DNA of 64,000 bases from Paenibacillus herberti. Its GTDB lineage: Bacteria; Bacillota; Bacilli; Paenibacillales; Paenibacillaceae. Location of the stretch: contig NZ_NMUQ01000002.1 of NCBI RefSeq assembly GCF_002233675.1, positions 823,262-887,261 on the forward strand, written 5' to 3'. Below, in pieces: positions 8,670 through 16,110 of this stretch (positions within the stretch are counted from its first letter, which is position 1; the number at the start of each line of letters is the position of its first letter). The position numbers and the translations under genes are program-made. The notes below the pieces were generated by a model, which was not told the origin of the DNA, searched no databases, and saw only the letters and a program-made list of their open reading frames with translations.

Positions 8670-9452
8670 TCAAAGCCCTTGTTCATAATCCATTACTTTA
8701 GATTTCTCTTCCCATGAAGAAAATAAAAAGTCAGCCATGGCTCCTGCAAGATTAACAGCTAATTGCGCATGTCGCTTCGACGGTTTTGGTGCTTTATGAC
8801 TTCTACCATGTGCATCGCTATGCTTATTTCGCAATGAACCTAATCCATTAACAACAGAAGAGCACCCACCTAATATTTGTTTAAATATGTCTTCGGTATG
8901 GTTATCGGGCGATAAGTTCAATACCGATTGCACTCCCTTATAAAGTTGAGACATTTCCCACTTATCCTCATATTTAATTCCTTCTTGATCCATAATAAAT
9001 TTACAAACACTTTCTAATAACGTACGTGCGATTGTAATTGCGCCTTCCGGGTCTGATTCTCTTCGTTCAAGAGATTTTGTCCAAGCCTCTTGAATATACT
9101 GAGCATTTACTTTGTTTGATAGAGCCTCGGTAATAATATTATCTGCTGGCACTTCACCCTCGTTCTCTAAAAGGGTTAGCACTTCATCAAATTCATCTCT
9201 CAAATAATCACGGCGACCCTGATAAGTGTCTGATTTCTGCTTTACGTATCCCCAAAATTCAGATACAGTACGGCAAGTATGTAAAAATCGCGGTAGATTT
9301 TTGTTTATTCGTTGGTTCTTAAGTAATGCTTCTCTTAGATTTCTATAATCAAATTCATTAGCAACGCCTCCAGTTGCCTTTGAAACTAACATATTCTTTA
9401 GTGTCTCAACTTGTATTAAAGTGGCCTTCAAGCCGATCACATCCTTTGACAT
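8670..9452 (-). CDS. Abortive-infection family protein (Abi_C, HEPN-type)
   Basis: A 260-residue protein whose C-terminal half fits the abortive-infection C-terminal domain (Abi_C): ITIARTLLESVCKFIMD, then SQLYKGVQSVLNLSPDNHTEDIF and ILGGCSSVVNGLGSLRNKHSDAHG, then AQLAVNLAGAMADFLF. The RNKHSDAH segment gives an R-x6-H HEPN-type motif. Proteins with this domain are associated with phage-induced growth arrest, probably by RNA cleavage (family knowledge, not shown here). The N-terminal part is helical and unassigned. The gene is complete and stands in its own unit in the second island segment, next to an att-like repeat at 9614. Confidence 0.8.
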   Translation of the reverse strand: MSKDVIGLKATLIQVETLKNMLVSKATGGVANEFDYRNLREALLKNQRINKNLPRFLHTCRTVSEFWGYVKQKSDTYQGRRDYLRDEFDEVLTLLENEGEVPADNIITEALSNKVNAQYIQEAWTKSLERRESDPEGAITIARTLLESVCKFIMDQEGIKYEDKWEMSQLYKGVQSVLNLSPDNHTEDIFKQILGGCSSVVNGLGSLRNKHSDAHGRSHKAPKPSKRHAQLAVNLAGAMADFLFSSWEEKSKVMDYEQGL

Positions 9453-9869
9453 TTTTTAATTTGCGGAGATGTCTTAATAATGTTTCTGACACTGACGAAC
9501 TTCACGATATAGCCCGTTCTAGCCTATTAGCCATATCTTTATGTTAATTATCCTTCATCACAAAGATCAAGAACAGGGCGAATATATGGCGAGACGAACT
9601 TTTTTACCAAGTTTTTTTGCCGTCACTTTTGGAATTATCCCCCAATAATCTAGTCGTTCGAAAACTGTTCCACCAACAGTGACACCCGCATCAACTGATG
9701 CGGGTAGGTGGGCGACTGTGTTCGGTTGTTAATGCTTTACTGCTTCAGAAATGCCTTGTTGAATCCTTAAATAACTGCTGCCGACCGAGGACTCTATGGC
9801 CGATAGTGCATTGGGTGTTACGCGTAGTTAATGCCCTTTTCGAATGCACTGTAGTTATTCTTGTTTCAA
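9453..9869. other. Intergenic stretch with gene tail remnant and att-like repeat
   Basis: No complete gene. On the minus strand 9474-9510 reads ...YREVRQCQKHY then stop, resembling the tail at 11613-11702 (GHYEDINEVRQYKNV...); both are 3' scraps sitting 20-22 bases upstream of another gene. The rest contains the rlmH-like repeat (9614-9710) and unassigned DNA from 9711 to 9869. Confidence 0.4.
9614..9710 (-). repeat. Degenerate rlmH 3'-end copy (att-like site 2)
   Basis: On the minus strand: CATCAGTTGATG followed by a GT-rich stretch, GATTATTGGGGG and AAAAGTGACGGC. This parallels the end of rlmH (CATCAGTTGATGAGG ... GATTAATCGGGG ... CATAAGTGACGGC) with substitutions and shifts. It has the same orientation as rlmH and the site at 5031. 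It is more diverged than site 1. Confidence 0.7.
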
Positions 9870-10131
9870 TTAATCCTTTGCAGGCACTATATTTAATCCA
9901 TCTGGGACATCATTTTTTTGATTTTCATTTTTAAATCTTCCCAATGGCATACTTACTTCTGATATAAACTGCATTAAAAATCCAAGGATAAAGTCTTTTT
10001 GCAATTCAAACAAATCATGATCAAAGCCGCCATCTTTATTCTTATGTCCCTCAATATCCATGTAAATCATTCTGTTCTTGTTTGGGTATTTTTCTTGAGC
10101 ATTCTTAACTAAAGTAAACAAAATTTCTGCC
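9870..10131 (-). pseudogene. C-terminal part of a 109-aa gene split by ISL3
   Basis: Joined to 11525-11592 after removing the ISL3 element and one 8-bp repeat, this gives a perfect 110-codon frame including stop (MKENDRGIAIYHVV...EKSAEILFTLVKNAQEKYPNK...). The product is a small, soluble, unrecognised protein with an IYMDIEGHKN segment. The 83-codon frame now visible from 10121 lacks the first 26 residues. Confidence 0.75.
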
Positions 10132-10139
10132 GATTTCTC

Positions 10140-11524
10140 GGCTCTAGCTCGAGATCAGCGGTTGACGAGGTAAATCGAGGTTGAAAATAGAAAAACATCC
10201 GTAAATCCTGTATTGTTGTAAGTCCTACCCAACAACAAATGAGGATAAACAGATGCCACTCCAGTATATCAACGAAATGCTAGGATTACCAGAACTAGAG
10301 ATCCATGAAATTCTATCCATAGGTGAAAACGAGGTGCACCTTCGAGCATATCCAACAGCCCGATTGCAGCCTTGTCCCATTTGCCATTCTGAACATTTCG
10401 TGAAACGAGAAGGCAAAAATACACCTCGTAAAATTAGGCATTTGTCCTTATTCGGCAAAAAGAGTTATTTACATGTGCCAGCACTCCGGTTGTCCTGTTC
10501 ACGTTGTCGAATCGGCTTCGTGTGGGCCTATTATTTTGTGGGTCCTAAACAGCGCTACAGTCGACTCTTTCGTAATCAAACGGTGGAGCAAGCGCTTGGG
10601 TCCACGGCAGCGCATAGCGCAAAAATGCAAGAGACTCCAGCCAGCACGGTACAGCGGATGCATCAAGACGCTATTCCCGCAGAGAGTGAGCGACTCGTGC
10701 AACAAGCTTGGAATGAAGCCAAGCAGATGGAGGGTTTGGTGCTGGGAATCGATGATTTTGCGATCAAGAAAGGGCATACCTACAATACCGGCATTCACAA
10801 TTTACGGGGCGAAACTATGCTAGATCTGCTTGCTGGCCGCAAGCTAGAAGACTTGCGTGCTTATGCTCGCCAGCACCCTGAGTTCCTTGGCCTTCAACCT
10901 AAAGCCGTTGTTATGGATTTAGCCAAGGGATATCACACGTGGATAAACGAATGCTTTCCCAAGGCTATTCGTATTGCCGACCGATTTCATGTCCATGGTT
11001 ATGTCATAGAAGCTGTTCAAGCTGTGCGTAAATCGGTACAACTCCTATTGACTCCAAAAGCCAAAGAAATGCTAAAGCGACACCACAGACTACTGAATCC
11101 ACAAGCGGAAACACTGCCTGAACAAGAACTCAGTATGCTTCATACGCTGCTTGGCTACTCTTCGCTTTTGCGTAGCGTCTGGGAATGGAAAGAGTCCTTC
11201 TCTCGTTGGTATGATTATTCAGCGAATGTTAGCCTTGCTCAGATTGGTTTTAATCGTTGGTGTCAGCAAGGCACTCAGATCGATCATGAGGCGGTGCGAA
11301 GCGCCTTGAAAACCATGCGTAATTGGGAAGAAGAGATCGTGAATTACCACCGTTGTCGTTGGACCAATGCGACGGTAGAAGGTCGTCATAATCGCATCAA
11401 AGCCTACCAACGACGACATTACTTCACTCGTAATCGTGATTGTTACAAAGCTGGTATATTAATCGAATGCAATCGACATAAGCTGTTTGGATAAACGGTC
11501 AACCACTGATTTTGGGTTAGAGCC
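10140..11524. mobile_element. ISL3-family insertion sequence (copy 2), complete, 8-bp target duplication
   Basis: A 1385-bp element with related inverted ends beginning GGCTCTA and including ATCAGyGGTTGAC (10140-10166 and the complement of 11498-11524). Exact 8-bp direct repeats GATTTCTC lie at 10132-10139 and 11525-11532, the duplication size usual for ISL3. Confidence 0.93.
10253..11494 (+). CDS. ISL3-family transposase
   Basis: A 413-residue DDE transposase. N-terminal CPICH...CSRC zinc-binding pairs, then the catalytic signatures VLGIDDFAIKKGHTYNT, AVVMDLAKGYH and the C-terminal TNATVEGRHNRIKAYQRR with the likely glutamate. Start ATG at 10253 has AACAAATGAGGATAAACAG upstream, with GAGG about 9 bases away. 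Complete and free of frameshifts. Only distantly similar to the copy at 635-1885, so two unrelated ISL3 lineages invaded the island. Confidence 0.95.
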   Translation: MPLQYINEMLGLPELEIHEILSIGENEVHLRAYPTARLQPCPICHSEHFVKREGKNTPRKIRHLSLFGKKSYLHVPALRLSCSRCRIGFVWAYYFVGPKQRYSRLFRNQTVEQALGSTAAHSAKMQETPASTVQRMHQDAIPAESERLVQQAWNEAKQMEGLVLGIDDFAIKKGHTYNTGIHNLRGETMLDLLAGRKLEDLRAYARQHPEFLGLQPKAVVMDLAKGYHTWINECFPKAIRIADRFHVHGYVIEAVQAVRKSVQLLLTPKAKEMLKRHHRLLNPQAETLPEQELSMLHTLLGYSSLLRSVWEWKESFSRWYDYSANVSLAQIGFNRWCQQGTQIDHEAVRSALKTMRNWEEEIVNYHRCRWTNATVEGRHNRIKAYQRRHYFTRNRDCYKAGILIECNRHKLFG

Positions 11525-11592
11525 GATTTCTCAAACCCTTCTTTTCTTTTAACTACATGGTAGATTGCAATTCCACGATCGTTTTCTTTCAT
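11525..11592 (-). pseudogene. N-terminal part of the 109-aa gene split by ISL3
   Basis: Start ATG at 11590-11592 and the first 22 codons plus two bases (MKENDRGIAIYHVVKRKEGF...) of the gene completed at 10131-9870. An in-phase alternative ATG is not available at 11597-11599. AAAGGAGAC lies a few bases upstream of the start region. Confidence 0.7.
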
Positions 11593-11839
11593 TCTTCATG
11601 TCTCCTTTACTATTAACAGTAATTCAGCATAACGTTCTTGTATTGACGAACTTCATTAATATCTTCGTAATGGCCTTGTATCCGAAACCAATTGCCTATT
11701 CTTCATAATATCATATTTTGGAAAATAGTGGGTGATTACCTAATCAAAAAGAACTACGAACTCCTGAAACATAAGAACTCAGAGGCTCTGCAAATTCTTA
11801 TGTCACACTCACTCCCCTGCCATATCCAACACCCCGACT
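11593..11839. other. Island end with short gene-tail remnant
   Basis: Minus-strand 11702-11613 reads RIGNWFRIQGHYEDINEVRQ...NYC then stop, a C-terminal scrap with a TGA just upstream, like the one at 9474. Otherwise no gene is seen between the split 109-aa gene and rlmH. Confidence 0.4.
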
Positions 11840-11940
11840 TTTCGCCGTCACTTATGGTAGGGTTCCCCCCGATTAATCTTCACCGCCCGGTAAACCTGCT
11901 CCACCAGCACCAGCCTCATCAACTGATGAGGCAGCGTCAT
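11840..11940 (-). repeat. rlmH 3' end: presumed SCC-like attachment site (site 3)
   Basis: The last 31 codons of rlmH plus 8 bases beyond its stop, the member of the three-copy direct repeat that belongs to a working gene. It ends CCCTACCATAAGTGACGGC; the YHK-stop end of RlmH is the region used for SCC integration in staphylococci. Everything to the left is AT-rich accessory DNA. Confidence 0.75.
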
Positions 11941-12327
11941 GCGCCCGAAGCAAAGCTTCTGCTGCGCCCGCCGCAGCACGTCGTCGCTCAACCCGTGGCT
12001 GCCACCGATGACAAACACAACATGACTGCTGCCGTACGTGCCGAGCCGATCCATCTCGCGGGCCAGATCCTCCGAGCTCCACAGCGCGCCGTCCAGACTG
12101 AGCGCCACGACATGTGCGTCCGGCTTAATCTGTGCCAGGATACGCTCGCCTTCTTTGCCCTTAACGATGCCCACCTCAGCGTCGCTAAGCGTATCAGGCG
12201 CTTTTTCGTCCGCAACCTCGATTACCTGGAACTTCAAATAAGGTGCCAGACGCTTCGCGTATTCAGCGATCCCCAGCACCAGATATTTCTCCTTGAGCTT
12301 GCCGACACCGATAATCTGTATGAACAT
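11848..12327 (-). CDS. rlmH: 23S rRNA (pseudouridine1915-N3)-methyltransferase RlmH
   Basis: A 159-residue SPOUT-class methyltransferase that uses S-adenosylmethionine to methylate pseudouridine 1915 in helix 69 of 23S rRNA on the 70S ribosome. The C-terminal knot is clear: [17 protein letters not shown], then [33 protein letters not shown]. Start at 12327 follows AAGGA. Length matches the family exactly. It is the orthologue of staphylococcal orfX, the SCC insertion gene, and its 3' end here borders an accessory island. The stop and last codons are intact, as expected if the element restores the end on integration. Confidence 0.97.
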   Translation of the reverse strand: MFIQIIGVGKLKEKYLVLGIAEYAKRLAPYLKFQVIEVADEKAPDTLSDAEVGIVKGKEGERILAQIKPDAHVVALSLDGALWSSEDLAREMDRLGTYGSSHVVFVIGGSHGLSDDVLRRAQQKLCFGRMTLPHQLMRLVLVEQVYRAVKINRGEPYHK

Positions 12328-12582
12328 AATTCCTTATCCAACCTCTCTTCGCCCCCGCATAACAGGACAGGCATATCCGATTTAAAATCCACTGTCGCTA
12401 TCATACCTTAATGGGGCTCTATTCCCTAGTCGGACCAGCCGTACGATCCATCCTGTTCCCCAGTTCTTCCTTCGAGGCCATAACTTTTTCCTCTCTTTTT
12501 GCATCCAATCGTTCCCCATAAAGCCCTACAATTTTTGACACGAAATTTGTCGAATTATGCGTACAAAGTTTACAGAAAGCGG

Positions 12583-12588
12583 TATAAT
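12583..12588 (+). promoter_or_regulatory. Likely -10 box of the histidine-kinase gene
   Basis: Perfect TATAAT 33 bases before the start codon. The matching -35 is poor (around 12560-12566); a perfect TTGACA at 12535-12540 is too far upstream to pair with it. Confidence 0.4.
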
Positions 12589-12620
12589 TCGAGTGAGAAT
12601 TATGATCGACGGAGGAATAC

Positions 12621-14537
12621 ATGAAAACGCTTCCCAATTTACGAGTCTTAGCCTCTATGGCCCTAGTTATAATACTTTTGCTGTCATGGCCTTCAATTAT
12701 TTATGCGTCCGCCCCTCCAACTGCGCTTGATCGCTGGCAGGTCATGCTGATCGGTGCAGCTGAGGAGCCCGGAACGGCACCTCCAGTCAGCGGCAATTGG
12801 AAAAAAGCCAATGCCGGCGAGACGTTGGTAGAGCTGCCACCGGGCGCCAAAGGCGTTTGGATTCGGCTGCAAATTCCATCAACGGAAGACTGGCATCGTC
12901 CTGGCATTCTCGCGGGCCGGATGTACGGTCTCAATATAAACGTCTACAAAGATGGCGAGCTGCTTTATGAAACGAAGCGCGACTTTCAGGTCGAATTGTC
13001 CCGTCTGCTCCTGCCGGTCGACTCCTCTCCTGAAAAGAGCAAGCTGGATGTGCTCATCCTGACGAACGGCGAGCGAGCCGGGTTTTTAGCACCCGTTCAG
13101 TTAGGAGAGTTCGACGCTCTGGATAAAAGTTATATCCGCACCGAGCTGCCCAGCCTGTTGCTCGGCGCCTCGATTGTCTTTTTGGCGCTGCTAATGTCCG
13201 TTTGCTCCATCTTTCTAAGCAAGCATCAGCGTAATTTCTGGATTTCGCTTTGCATTATCGCTCTTAGCACCGGCCTATTAATTGCGTCCTATTCGCCGCT
13301 CCCATATCTGTACTATCCGTCGGGAGGGCCTATTTTCCTGGCTATGTTCGAGCTGTCGCTCTTCACGATGTTCCCCGCGCTGGGTTACTTCGTGAGTGAG
13401 ACGTTTGAACGCAAATCGCCCCGTTTTCACCGTTTTACCCGCTGGCAGGCGTATTACTCCGTCTTCGGCGTGCTCTCGTTCCTTGCCTACAGCCTGGTGG
13501 GAGATAGGCTCTACCCTTTCTACTCTATCGTATCGGTCGTAGCAGTCGGGGTGCTCATGCTTGTCCAGATGGTTTGGATTTCTATCCTATCCGTTTCCTA
13601 TTGGCGCCGCGGCGACAGCCAAGCAAGCGTTCTGTCGCTTGGTCTGCTGGCTTTTGCAGGAACCAGTGCCACGGACTTGATTCTTTATTATGCCAACGAC
13701 AAAGGCTACGTACTTTTTCTTTGGAAGCTCGGCTTTGTCGCTTTCATCTTGTCGCTGGTCATTATTCTCGCACGGCGCATTTCGAACGACTACAAAACGT
13801 TGTTATCCTATTCCAAACAGCTGGAGCTGTTTAACCTGTCTCTGGAGCGGACGGAGAAGCTCAAAATCATTAGCGATCTGGCGGCGTCCGTAGCGCATGA
13901 AGTTCGCAATCCGCTGCAGGTAACAAGAGGTTTTCTCCAGCTGCTTTCCAAAAAAGACGATCAGCAAAGCCAGGGCTACATCACGATTGCAGTCAACGAG
14001 CTGGACCGGGCCGCCGAAATCATCACCGACTTTCTCACCTTCGCCAAGCCGGAGCTCGAAGCCATTTCGCGATTGGATATTCGTGAACTGTTGGAGCAGC
14101 TCGATCTAATCATGGGCCCACATGCCTCGATGCATGGAGGAAGGCTCGTCATTGTTTCGGAAGAGAAAATGGAGATTATGGGCAGCGCCTCCAAGCTAAA
14201 GCAAGCGCTCATTAATCTGATCAAAAACAGCGTGGAAGCTTTCAGAGAAGAGGGCCTGATTGAGCTTTCCGCCCGGGCCGAAGGCAGGGAAGTGGTTCTG
14301 CGGATTAAAGATAACGGTGAAGGCATGGACTCGGAGCAGTTGTCCAAGCTCGGCGTGCCCTATTTCTCTACCAAATCCAAGGGCACTGGACTGGGAACGA
14401 TGGTGACGATGCGTATTATCGAGGTAATGAACGGCAGCATTATTTTCCAGAGTCAAAAAGGAAAGGGAACCGAAGTGACGATTCGGTTCCCCCTGGTAGA
14501 CCAGCTTGCCCCTTCTACGGTAAAACTACCACATTAG
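12621..14537 (+). CDS. 7TM sensor histidine kinase, orphan
   Basis: A 638-residue membrane histidine kinase. A signal-like hydrophobic N-terminus is followed by an extracytoplasmic domain (about 30-180), about seven membrane segments (about 185-390), a short coiled linker, the dimerisation/phosphoacceptor domain with ASVAHEVRNPLQ (phospho-His 426), and an ATPase domain with N (LINLIKNSVEAF), DNGEGMD and TGLGTMV. The layout fits 7TMR-DISM sensors with a KinB/sporulation-kinase-like catalytic half. Start ATG at 12621 follows GACGGAGG. No response-regulator gene is next to it, so it may feed a remote regulator, possibly the Spo0 phosphorelay (inference). Its last 12 bases overlap the convergent gene at 14526. 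Confidence 0.88.
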   Translation: MKTLPNLRVLASMALVIILLLSWPSIIYASAPPTALDRWQVMLIGAAEEPGTAPPVSGNWKKANAGETLVELPPGAKGVWIRLQIPSTEDWHRPGILAGRMYGLNINVYKDGELLYETKRDFQVELSRLLLPVDSSPEKSKLDVLILTNGERAGFLAPVQLGEFDALDKSYIRTELPSLLLGASIVFLALLMSVCSIFLSKHQRNFWISLCIIALSTGLLIASYSPLPYLYYPSGGPIFLAMFELSLFTMFPALGYFVSETFERKSPRFHRFTRWQAYYSVFGVLSFLAYSLVGDRLYPFYSIVSVVAVGVLMLVQMVWISILSVSYWRRGDSQASVLSLGLLAFAGTSATDLILYYANDKGYVLFLWKLGFVAFILSLVIILARRISNDYKTLLSYSKQLELFNLSLERTEKLKIISDLAASVAHEVRNPLQVTRGFLQLLSKKDDQQSQGYITIAVNELDRAAEIITDFLTFAKPELEAISRLDIRELLEQLDLIMGPHASMHGGRLVIVSEEKMEIMGSASKLKQALINLIKNSVEAFREEGLIELSARAEGREVVLRIKDNGEGMDSEQLSKLGVPYFSTKSKGTGLGTMVTMRIIEVMNGSIIFQSQKGKGTEVTIRFPLVDQLAPSTVKLPH

Positions 14538-14765
14538 CTCAACATTACCCGTGCCGTTTGCCACATCTTCCGGGTTCGGCGGAAGAACAAAGTAAAGGTT
14601 CTTGTCCGATTCGGCTACAGCCGTCAGTTGGATGTCGTCCGGAATCTCAACGCCGAAGGCGTCCTTGATTGCGGTTTTTGGATTAGCTAGCAACTGTTGC
14701 TTGAAGGCCTCGTCTTTCCATGCTTTTTGAATGATTTGAACTTTCAACGATTGGGAAGAAGACAT
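14526..14765 (-). CDS. NHLP-leader (nitrile-hydratase-like) RiPP precursor
   Basis: A 79-residue peptide. Its body (IIQKAWKDEAFKQQLLANPK, then GVEIPDDIQLTAVAES and LYFVLPPNP) matches the nitrile-hydratase-alpha-like leader of NHLP-family natural-product precursors. The C-terminus NGTGNVELMW has no GG cleavage site or Cys/Ser-rich core, so the modified core may be very short, perhaps the terminal Trp region. I start at 14765 (AGAGG nine bases upstream) rather than 14816. It lies 73 bases downstream of and co-oriented with an isoprenoid-synthase-fold gene, suggesting a two-gene unit. No radical-SAM, cyclodehydratase or transporter gene is nearby. It overlaps the histidine-kinase end convergently. 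Confidence 0.75.
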   Translation of the reverse strand: MSSSQSLKVQIIQKAWKDEAFKQQLLANPKTAIKDAFGVEIPDDIQLTAVAESDKNLYFVLPPNPEDVANGTGNVELMW

Positions 14766-14838
14766 ACGATCACAGCCTCTCGTAAGATATGGGTAATTAT
14801 TCCTATAACTTAGCATATTTTATACCAAAAGTCCCTAT

Positions 14839-15792
14839 TTATTTTAGGCTATTCGACACAAAATGAGAGAATCCCCCTTGGGCGGCCAGATTGCTGGCCG
14901 TTTGTCGTATCGACTGAACATCGGCCTCGACGCCTTCCAGCACCGCTTGCTGAAAGCCCACCAACCCCGGCGGCGCTTCGCCAAGCCCGGACAGACTGCA
15001 CCGATGATCATGGATCAGCACCGTCAACTTATCCAACGCATCATAATGAAAAATTGCCCGGCGTACGAGCTTCTCTGTCAGCTGCTGCTCCTCCGGCAGA
15101 TCGAGCGCCCGGCGTGCCAAGGTTAGAAAGGCATTGCTGCGCTCTTCGCCAGCGGTCAGATCCTCCTGCCAGTCAGCCCAGTCGTCCGCCAACTGCAGCG
15201 AGGCGAGCGCCAGCTCAACAGCCTGCTCCGCAACGGGAATACGCTCTGGCTTCCCCGCCGCCAGCCAGGCAGCAGCCGCGCCGATTTTGACCGGTGCAGA
15301 CTTGAGCGCCAGCCCTATTGCATTCCTGGGCTCTGCTTGCCGAATTCCCTCTTGCGACACCGCCGTGCTCCATTGCTCTGTGTAGGAGTAATAATAGTTC
15401 CATAGTCCCGCACTTCCGTTAAAATGACGCCCATACCGCTCGACAAACATCGTGTGCAGAAGCTGGCCTGCCGCCAGCGATGCTTTTGGCCCGAAGTCCA
15501 TCTCCTCACCGTCCATTACATCGTCCAAAAGGAAATAATGCAGCATCATATACACGCTGCCCACGGCAAAATCGCGGGATAAAGAAGCCGGGATTCCCGC
15601 TTCTTCCCCAACCCAAATAGGCAGAAGATAGGTCATATAGTTGGACCCTCCTTCACGGACGGACGGATCGCAACGATCTATCAGCTTTTGCAGCATGTCG
15701 CGTAAAGGCTCCGGACACTGCGCCGTTCCGTCTCTCGCCTCAGCAAAAATCACACCTGCTTCGCGTTTTGCATCCACAAGGCTCCATTTCAT
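14839..15792 (-). CDS. Class I isoprenoid-synthase-fold protein
   Basis: A 317-residue, all-helical protein with two aspartate-rich motifs typical of trans-prenyl/terpene synthases: DDVMD at 90-94 and DDWADWQED at 203-211, which would bind Mg-diphosphate. It resembles proteins annotated as class 1 isoprenoid biosynthesis enzymes rather than housekeeping polyprenyl synthases; the substrate is unknown. Start 15792 follows GGGGAGG. The gene stands just upstream of the NHLP-type precursor, so a prenyl-peptide product or an unrelated small terpenoid are both possible. The second motif is an NSE/DTE-like variant, so catalysis needs testing. Its GC-rich codon use fits the chromosome, not the island. 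Confidence 0.7.
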   Translation of the reverse strand: MKWSLVDAKREAGVIFAEARDGTAQCPEPLRDMLQKLIDRCDPSVREGGSNYMTYLLPIWVGEEAGIPASLSRDFAVGSVYMMLHYFLLDDVMDGEEMDFGPKASLAAGQLLHTMFVERYGRHFNGSAGLWNYYYSYTEQWSTAVSQEGIRQAEPRNAIGLALKSAPVKIGAAAAWLAAGKPERIPVAEQAVELALASLQLADDWADWQEDLTAGEERSNAFLTLARRALDLPEEQQLTEKLVRRAIFHYDALDKLTVLIHDHRCSLSGLGEAPPGLVGFQQAVLEGVEADVQSIRQTASNLAAQGGFSHFVSNSLK

Positions 15793-15953
15793 AGCTATAA
15801 CCTCCCCTTCACAGCTCTTAAAGAAGCGTTCATTATTCTCGATCGTTTATTCTGGTCCTTTGGTTATCTAGAGCTTTCGATATTTGAAATCGGATCTGCG
15901 ATGGCGTTACGTTAGTCATCATAGAAAATTTATGTAATACGTGAGTCCCCGCA

Positions 15954-15992
15954 GAAAAAACCAGAACCGCAGTCTCCGCCGCAGCTCTGGTC
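15954..15992 (-). terminator. Rho-independent terminator after the RCC1 gene
   Basis: Minus-strand hairpin ACCAGAgCtGC...GCgGtTCTGGT followed by six T. It lies in the 318-base gap 15793-16110, which otherwise shows no gene. Confidence 0.7.
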
Positions 15993-16110
15993 CTAACCCA
16001 GAGCTCTGTTTAACTGACCATAATTATTGTCACAGTTCACTGGTATATTTCTTATCTTTTTTATCTCATATTCATGAAAGGTATAGGTCAATTGTTCCGC
16101 CCGATCCCTC

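Noticed and set aside
11692-12411. 239-codon plus-strand frame over rlmH
   Set aside because: Antisense shadow of the clear rlmH gene with no ribosome site or family features.
12419-12637. 72-codon minus-strand frame before the histidine kinase
   Set aside because: Overlaps the likely -10 box and ribosome-binding site of the kinase gene and has no recognised features.
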